A stretch of DNA of 64,000 nucleotides from Nonomuraea sediminis (GTDB lineage: Bacteria; Actinomycetota; Actinomycetes; Streptosporangiales; Streptosporangiaceae). Positions 59,152 through 64,000 of this stretch are shown here, one piece after another. Below the pieces are notes generated by a model. It worked only from the letters and a program-made list of their open reading frames with translations. It was not told the DNA's origin and searched no databases. The DNA lies in NCBI RefSeq assembly GCF_018531495.1, contig NZ_JAHDTI010000007.1, positions 62,001-126,000 of the forward strand. Reading direction: 5' to 3'. The position numbers and the translations under genes were made by a program. Position 1 is the stretch's first letter; each line of letters starts with the position of its first letter.

Positions 59152-60407
59152 TGCCCGCCCGCCCTGACCCATTCCTGATCCAGCGCCCTGGCCGCGGCCG
59201 CGCCGTCGGTCTTGCCCGCGATGATCTCCTGGGCCAGCGCGAACACCTTGTCGCCCACGCCGGGCAGCAGCGAGTCGTCACCCGTCTCGACGGTGAAGGC
59301 GTTGACCGCCCTGGCCGACTTGAGCACCTCCAGCGTGGCGTTGTAGACCGGGCCCATCTGCGGGGGCCGGTAACCCTTGATCGCGATGATCGCGGCGTCG
59401 CTCTTGACGAGCACATCGTTGTTGGCGGCGTTCTGGTTGAACTCCAGCGCGAACGTCCTGGCCGCCTCCAGGTTCCTGGAGTGCGCGTTCACGATCGGGC
59501 CGCCGCCGGTGTAGGAGGGCACGACCGCTTCCCCGCCGTCGGTGGGCCAGGCGAACACCCCCACGTCGAAGGGTGTCTTGACCGCCGCGAACCACGAGCC
59601 CATGGGGTACATGGCGCCCTTGCCGTCCAGGAAGGCCTTCTCCGTCGAGGGGTAGTCGCGGCTCAGCCCTGCCTTGTCGACGTAGCCCTTGGCGACCAGG
59701 TCGGCGAACTTCCGCGTGGCTCCGACGAACAGCGGATCCGAGAACCTCACCTCGCCCTTGCGCCGCTTGACCAGGAAGTCCGGCTCCTTGGCGTAGACGT
59801 CGGCGCCCACCAGCGCGATCCACAGGTAGCCGGCGGCGAAGGCGTCCTTGCCGCCGCCGCCCACCACGAACGGGTTGACGCCCTTGGCCTTGAGCCTGGC
59901 CGCGTCGTCGAGCAGCTCGGCGTAGGTCTTCGGCGGTGCGGCGATCCCGGCCTCGGCGAACAGCTTCTTGTTGTAGTAGACCAGCGGCGTCGGCTGGGAG
60001 TTGTAGGGCAGCTGGTAGATCTTGCCGCCCAGCGGGTTGGAGTGCGGGTAGTCGTAGTTCTTGAGCTCCTCCTCGCTCCAGGCGTACAGGTTGCCGCCCT
60101 CGGCGAGCCCGCTGGGCGCGACGGCCTGCATCACGTCGGGCAGCTGGCCGGAGGCCAGCAGCTGCTTGGCGTAGGCGTTGCGCTCGCCCGCGCTCGGCGC
60201 GACCAGCTTCTTCACCACGATGTCCGGGTGCTTGTCGGTGACGCGCTTGATGGCCTCGTCCCAGTACTGCGGGGTGAGGTTGGGCGTCTCGAAGACCAGG
60301 AAGGAGATCTCCTTCTTCCCGGCCGTCGGCTGCTGGTCGTCACTGCCCGCGGGGGCGCAGGCCGCCAGTGCCAACGCGGCGGCGGCCAGGACGGTGACCT
60401 TCTTCAT
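59148..60407 (-). CDS. Sugar ABC transporter substrate-binding lipoprotein
   Basis: A 419-residue extracellular family 1 binding protein. Signal peptide KKVTVLAAAALALAAC with lipidated Cys around 17. Landmarks: FLVFETPNLTPQYWDEAIKR, IYQLPYNSQPTPLVYYNKKL and GKGAMYPMGSWFAAV. ATG at 60407 has an AGAAGGGATC ribosome site. It is first gene of the operon, divergent from the ROK regulator. Sugar identity unknown. Confidence 0.9.
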   Translation of the reverse strand: MKKVTVLAAAALALAACAPAGSDDQQPTAGKKEISFLVFETPNLTPQYWDEAIKRVTDKHPDIVVKKLVAPSAGERNAYAKQLLASGQLPDVMQAVAPSGLAEGGNLYAWSEEELKNYDYPHSNPLGGKIYQLPYNSQPTPLVYYNKKLFAEAGIAAPPKTYAELLDDAARLKAKGVNPFVVGGGGKDAFAAGYLWIALVGADVYAKEPDFLVKRRKGEVRFSDPLFVGATRKFADLVAKGYVDKAGLSRDYPSTEKAFLDGKGAMYPMGSWFAAVKTPFDVGVFAWPTDGGEAVVPSYTGGGPIVNAHSRNLEAARTFALEFNQNAANNDVLVKSDAAIIAIKGYRPPQMGPVYNATLEVLKSARAVNAFTVETGDDSLLPGVGDKVFALAQEIIAGKTDGAAAARALDQEWVRAGGQ

Positions 60408-60443
60408 GACGATCCCTTCTGCTGGGGGGCGCACGCCATATTT

Positions 60444-60459
60444 TTAGAGGTTCCTCAAA
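60444..60459. promoter_or_regulatory. Probable ROK operator: TT-N-GAGG-TT-CCTC-N-AA
   Basis: A 16-bp inverted repeat with GAGG/CCTC arms flanked by TT/AA, in the AT-rich space between divergent SBP and ROK genes, 10 bases before the ROK ATG. It likely binds ROK and controls both directions. Confidence 0.55.
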
Positions 60460-60468
60460 TAATTCGCA

Positions 60469-61587
60469 ATGCCCTACGATCGGATCGTGACCCTGACAGG
60501 ACAGGACCCCTCGCTGCTCCGCCGCCTCAACGCGGCCGCCGTGCTCCGCGCCCTGCACGCGGCGGACGAGCTGACGCTCACGCAGCTGGTGAAGATCACC
60601 TCCATCTCCCGCGCCACCGTCGAGGACGTCATCGCGGGGCTGCCCGACCTCGTCCAGGAGGTCGACATGCAGGTGGGGGATCCGCGTCCGGTCGGCCGCC
60701 CGGCCAAGCGCTACCGCTTCCGCGCCGAGGCGGGTCACGTGGTCGGCGTCGACATCGGCCCGCACAAGGTGCTCGCGATCACCGCCGACCTCAAGGGCCG
60801 CATCCTGGACCGCAGGCGCACCTCCGTCACCCCTGAGACCGGCACCGCCGACAGGATCGCCGCCACCCGCGCCGTCGTGCGCAGGACGCTACGCGCGGCC
60901 GGCGTCGACGGCGGGCAGGTCCGCGCGCTCGGCGTGGCCACCACCGGCGTGGTCGATCCGGCCGACGGCCGGATACTGATCAGCGACAGGCTGCCCGGCT
61001 GGGCGGGCGTCGACCTGCCCACCGAGCTGAAGGGCCTGGCCGAAGGCCCCGTCCTGGTCGGCAACGACACCAACCTGGCCGCGCTGGCCGAGCACTGGAG
61101 GGGCGCCGCGGTCGACGCCGGCGACGTGCTGTGTCTGCTGGCCGGCCGGAGCCTGGCCGCCGGGCTGCTCATCGGCGGCAAGGTCCACCAGGGACGCAAC
61201 GGCGCCGCCGGTGAGATCGGGGTGATGCGGGCCTTCGGGTGGTACACGGCCTTCGACCGTTTCCTCGCCTTCGGCGGCAGCGACCGCGTCTTCGAGGCCG
61301 TCCAGGCGGGCGACGCCGAGGCCACAGCCATCGTCCGCGCCTTCGCCCGCGACCTGGCCAAGGGCGTCGGCGCCGCCGTCCTGACCATGGACCCCGAGCT
61401 GGTCGTCCTCGGCGGCGGCCTGTCGGGCGCGGGCGAGCTGCTGGCCGCGCCGCTGCGCGAGGAACTGGCCGACCTCTGCCTCTTCCCGGTGCGCGTCGTC
61501 ACCTCGGAGCTGGGCGCTGAGTCGGCCGCGCTGGGTGCGGTACGGCTGGCCCTCGACCACGTGGAGCACGCCCTCTTCGGCGTCTGA
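60469..61587 (+). CDS. ROK-family transcriptional regulator (NagC/XylR-like)
   Basis: A 372-residue protein. The N-terminal winged helix (about 15-75; LTLTQLVKITSISRATVED) is followed by a ROK kinase-like fold (about 90-365). The ATP loop is VDIGPHKVL in place of DIGGTK, and the region normally GTGIGAG is GRSLAAGLL. GEIGVMRAF lacks the His and the CGC-GC zinc site of ROK sugar kinases. It is therefore a regulator without kinase activity (inference). Divergent from the sugar ABC operon. No Shine-Dalgarno before the ATG, so leaderless translation is possible; a GTG at 60487 is an alternative. Confidence 0.85.
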   Translation: MPYDRIVTLTGQDPSLLRRLNAAAVLRALHAADELTLTQLVKITSISRATVEDVIAGLPDLVQEVDMQVGDPRPVGRPAKRYRFRAEAGHVVGVDIGPHKVLAITADLKGRILDRRRTSVTPETGTADRIAATRAVVRRTLRAAGVDGGQVRALGVATTGVVDPADGRILISDRLPGWAGVDLPTELKGLAEGPVLVGNDTNLAALAEHWRGAAVDAGDVLCLLAGRSLAAGLLIGGKVHQGRNGAAGEIGVMRAFGWYTAFDRFLAFGGSDRVFEAVQAGDAEATAIVRAFARDLAKGVGAAVLTMDPELVVLGGGLSGAGELLAAPLREELADLCLFPVRVVTSELGAESAALGAVRLALDHVEHALFGV

Positions 61588-61670
61588 ACGCTCGCCGTAC
61601 CGCGGATGTAATTCCGGCCTGCCTGCTTTCCAAGAAGGGGAAAGGACCGAGACAGCGGAAGGCACAGTGG

Positions 61671-62237
61671 ATGGCAGACAATCCATCGGAGGATCTCCGG
61701 CAGACGATGCGGGATCCCGCGGCGTTCGAGGCCTTCTACCGAAGACACGCCGAACGCGTGAGCCGCTTCGTGGCCCGCCGGACGAGCGATCCGCACACGG
61801 TGGACGACCTCACCACCGAGGTCTTCCTGGCCGCCATCGACGCCGCCCACACCTACCGGCCCGACCGGGGCAGCCAGGAGGCGTGGCTGTTCGGCATCGC
61901 GCGCAACACGGTGGCCTCCGAGCAGCGCCGGGCGGCCAGGGAACTGCGCAAGAACGGCAGGGCCGCGGGGCGGCGCCCGCTGGACGCCGACGACATCGCC
62001 CGCCTCGAGGAACGCATCGACGCGGAACGCGCCGCCCGCCCGCTGCTGTCGGCCATCGCGGGGCTGCCCGAGAGCCTGCGGGCCGTGACCGAGCTGGTCG
62101 ACGTCGACGGCCTGTCGGTCGCCGACGCCGCGGCCGCCCTGCGCATCCGCGTCGGCACCGCCAGGGTCCGGCTGCACCGCGCCCACCGCCGGCTCCAGGC
62201 CGAGCCCGGTCATCCCATCCTGGAAGGAACCTCATGA
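61671..62237 (+). CDS. ECF-type RNA polymerase sigma factor
   Basis: A 188-residue sigma factor with region 2 at about 18-85 (FEAFYRRHAERVSRFVARR, DDLTTEVFLAAI, EAWLFGIARNTVASEQRR) and region 4 at about 125-180 (LPESLRAVTELVDVDGLSVA, IRVGTARVRLHRAHRRLQ). No C-terminal extension. Its stop overlaps the next gene (ATGA). That gene encodes a membrane-anchored protein likely to act as its regulator. Confidence 0.88.
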   Translation: MADNPSEDLRQTMRDPAAFEAFYRRHAERVSRFVARRTSDPHTVDDLTTEVFLAAIDAAHTYRPDRGSQEAWLFGIARNTVASEQRRAARELRKNGRAAGRRPLDADDIARLEERIDAERAARPLLSAIAGLPESLRAVTELVDVDGLSVADAAAALRIRVGTARVRLHRAHRRLQAEPGHPILEGTS

Positions 62238-63076
62238 ACGGATCACTGGCCGGTTTCGAAGAGCGCAGGCTCGCCGAGCTGAAGGAGTACGTCGCCGCCC
62301 GTGCGGCCAGGCGGCCACGGCGTCGGCTGGTCCTGGCCACGGCCGCCGCGGCGGCGGTCGTCGCGGGGGTGAGCGTGGTCACGGTCTCCTCGACGGGCGG
62401 CAGGGACACCGCCTACGCCGTCACCAAGGACTCCGACGGCATCGTGTACGTGATCGTGCGCGACTTCCACGACGCCGCCGGGCTGACCAGGCAGCTCAGG
62501 AGCCTGAACGTGCCCGCCGTCGTGGACTACGTGCCCGCGGGCAAGAAGTGCGCCCAGGAACCGCGCGGCGCCTACGTGGAGGACATCCCGCGCGGCCTCT
62601 ACCAGCCGCCCACCAACATCCCCGGCGCCGGTGCCGACGAACAGGGCTGGCAGATGCGGATCGACACCAAGCTGTTCAAGCCCGGCCAGACCTTCGTCTG
62701 GACCCTGTCGGACGACCCCGTCTACGACGGGACCGAGACCAGCACGATCCTCATGCGGAACCCGGTGGCGCCCTGCGAGCTGGTCCCCGACGACACGCCG
62801 CACTACATCCCGCAGATCCCCGGCCCGTCGGCGGGCTACGCGGGCAAGACCGTCGGCCAGGTCCTGCCGGAGCTGAACAAGCGCGGCGTCAAGGTCACCT
62901 ACCTGATCACCGAGCCCGCCCCGGACCCACACCCCCTCATCGGCAACCAGTACGTCATGTACCCCACCAAGCAGAACACCCCGGTGGGGGAGGACTGGCA
63001 CATCTGGAACACCGACGAACCCCAGCCCGGGCAGGTCCGCCTCATGGTCACCCAGAAGCTCGCCGCACCGTCGTAG
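62234..63076 (+). CDS. Membrane-anchored protein coupled to the ECF sigma factor (probable anti-sigma-type partner)
   Basis: A 280-residue protein: a 30-residue cytoplasmic segment (FEERRLAELKEYVAARAARR), one membrane helix (LVLATAAAAAVVAGVSVVTV, about 32-52), and a 225-residue external domain with AYAVTKDSDGIVYVIVRDF, GADEQGWQMRIDTKLFKPGQ and GKTVGQVLPELNKRGVKVTY. The last segment is PASTA-like. The topology fits an ECF partner, but the cytoplasmic part is short and lacks the ZAS zinc motif, so regulation of sigma is inferred from the ATGA coupling. It may instead be a small envelope sensor. Confidence 0.75.
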   Translation: MNGSLAGFEERRLAELKEYVAARAARRPRRRLVLATAAAAAVVAGVSVVTVSSTGGRDTAYAVTKDSDGIVYVIVRDFHDAAGLTRQLRSLNVPAVVDYVPAGKKCAQEPRGAYVEDIPRGLYQPPTNIPGAGADEQGWQMRIDTKLFKPGQTFVWTLSDDPVYDGTETSTILMRNPVAPCELVPDDTPHYIPQIPGPSAGYAGKTVGQVLPELNKRGVKVTYLITEPAPDPHPLIGNQYVMYPTKQNTPVGEDWHIWNTDEPQPGQVRLMVTQKLAAPS

Positions 63077-63086
63077 GGTCGGTGGT

Positions 63087-64000
63087 GTGGAGCTGCTCAT
63101 TCGCAACGCTGGGCTGCGGGGGCGGCCGGGGCGGTGGATGCTGGGGGCCGACCGCGGGGTGCTGAGCGTCGTGGCGCCCGACGCGGACGCCGACGCCGGC
63201 ACGGTGATCGACGCCGAGGGCAACCTGGTCACCGAGCCGTTCGTCGACGCGCACCTGCACCTGTGCAAGGTGCACACGCTCGACCTGGTGGGAACGCACG
63301 CGCTCGAGGACTACACCGGGGGCGGCATGGGCGCGGCGATGGCGGCGATCGAGGCCGCCGCGGCCGTCAAACGCGACCAGACGGCCGCCGCGGTCCTCGA
63401 CTGCGCCCGGCGGGCGCTGCTGGAATCCGTACGGCACGGCGTCCGCGCCGTCCAGGCCTTCGCCGACGTCGACCCCGACGCCGGGCTGACCGGGGTGGAG
63501 GCCCTGCTGGCGCTGCGCGAGGAGTTCCGCGACCGGGTCGACGTGCGCGTCGTCGCCTTCCCGCAGGACGGCCTCCTGCGCCGCCCCGGCACGGAGGAGC
63601 TGATCGAGGAGGCGGTACGGCTCGGCGCCGACGTCGTGGGCGGGATCCCGTGGATCGAGTACACCGACGCTGACGCCGCCGAGCACGTGCGCCGGATGGT
63701 CGAGCTGGCCCGCCGTACGGGAAGGCGCGTGGCGATGCTGGTCGACGACGCCGGCGATCCCGGGCTGCGCACCACCGAGATGCTCGCCTCGGCGATGCTG
63801 GCCACCGGGGTGCGCGGCAGCGCGCAGCACGCCCGCGCGATGGCGCTCTACCCCGAGCCCTACCTGCGCCGGCTGCTCGGGCTGTGCCGCGCGGCCGGCC
63901 TCGGGTTCGTCAGCGACCCGCACACCGGGCCGCTCCACCTGCCCGTCCGCACCCTCGCCGAGGCGGGCGTGCCGGTGGCGCTCGGGCAGGACGACATCGA
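63087..64000 (+). CDS. Amidohydrolase, cytosine-deaminase-like (cut by right edge)
   Basis: The GTG (VELLIRNAGLRG) starts a frame open to the window end, 304 residues seen. The metal motif is VDAHLHLCKVH. HARAMALYP supplies a later His and SDPHTGPLHLP the next conserved stretch. In cytosine-deaminase relatives the segment H-V-D-D-T-D-D-P has a metal His; here it reads MLVDDAGDP, with Leu in the His position. VALGQDDI near the end carries the conserved Asp. Substrate unknown: a pyrimidine- or guanidine-type deaminase is possible. Confidence 0.8.
   Translation, partial: MELLIRNAGLRGRPGRWMLGADRGVLSVVAPDADADAGTVIDAEGNLVTEPFVDAHLHLCKVHTLDLVGTHALEDYTGGGMGAAMAAIEAAAAVKRDQTAAAVLDCARRALLESVRHGVRAVQAFADVDPDAGLTGVEALLALREEFRDRVDVRVVAFPQDGLLRRPGTEELIEEAVRLGADVVGGIPWIEYTDADAAEHVRRMVELARRTGRRVAMLVDDAGDPGLRTTEMLASAMLATGVRGSAQHARAMALYPEPYLRRLLGLCRAAGLGFVSDPHTGPLHLPVRTLAEAGVPVALGQDDI

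Overview
The window is very GC-rich DNA with strong G/C preference at third codon positions, many GTG starts and 4-base stop/start overlaps. It carries families common in filamentous actinomycetes: DUF574 methyltransferase, DUF4291, DUF6131, EACC1 with caspase/STAND/WD40, and many extracellular solute-binding lipoproteins. A Streptosporangiaceae-like chromosome (Nonomuraea or a relative) is a reasonable guess, but nothing here fixes the genus. I saw no rRNA, tRNA, CRISPR array, transposase or phage gene.

Layout. (1) 1-8.3 kb: a two-component system cut by the left edge, then exported or hydrolytic enzymes (tripeptidyl-aminopeptidase-like hydrolase, two serine beta-lactamase/penicillin-binding-like proteins, an S9 peptidase) with a TetR regulator. 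(2) 8.3-13.1 kb: FAD amine oxidase, polar amino-acid ABC transporter and divergent LysR. (3) 13.1-17.7 kb: DUF4291, MFS exporter, MarR, a membrane protein preceded by a methyltransferase remnant, a PhyH dioxygenase and divergent AraC. (4) 17.7-26.9 kb: sugar locus with an orphan binding lipoprotein, a complete ABC importer, a GH36-type glycosidase, LacI and a large secreted probable glycosidase. (5) 27.2-36.6 kb: LacI facing a coupled Opp-type importer-amidase-amidohydrolase operon. (6) 36.6-42.1 kb: DUF574 methyltransferase, then a compact module (tandem-repeat Gly/Gln-rich protein, small helical protein, stand-alone subtilase prodomain, subtilase) and a small secreted protein. (7) 42.1-55.0 kb: NACHT-LRR NTPase, MarR/hydrolase pair, SDR, decayed nuclease, HTH-flavin protein, STAS-flavodoxin pair under a DevR-like box, and EACC1 plus a caspase-STAND-WD40 protein. 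(8) 55.2-61.6 kb: CapA-like protein, Gfo/Idh dehydrogenase, sugar ABC importer and ROK regulator. (9) 61.7-64.0 kb: ECF sigma factor with a membrane partner, and an amidohydrolase cut by the right edge.

The metabolic parts are regulated scavenging operons, each a binding lipoprotein, two permeases and one or more catabolic enzymes beside a local regulator. The part most worth follow-up is 37.7-55.0 kb. It combines a subtilase with a separately encoded prodomain-like paralogue and an internally duplicated glycine-zipper/Q-rich partner, a NACHT-LRR protein, and a caspase-STAND-WD40/EACC1 pair. The last two belong to architectures linked to bacterial immunity and regulated cell death. I do not recognise the subtilase/repeat-protein module as a named system.
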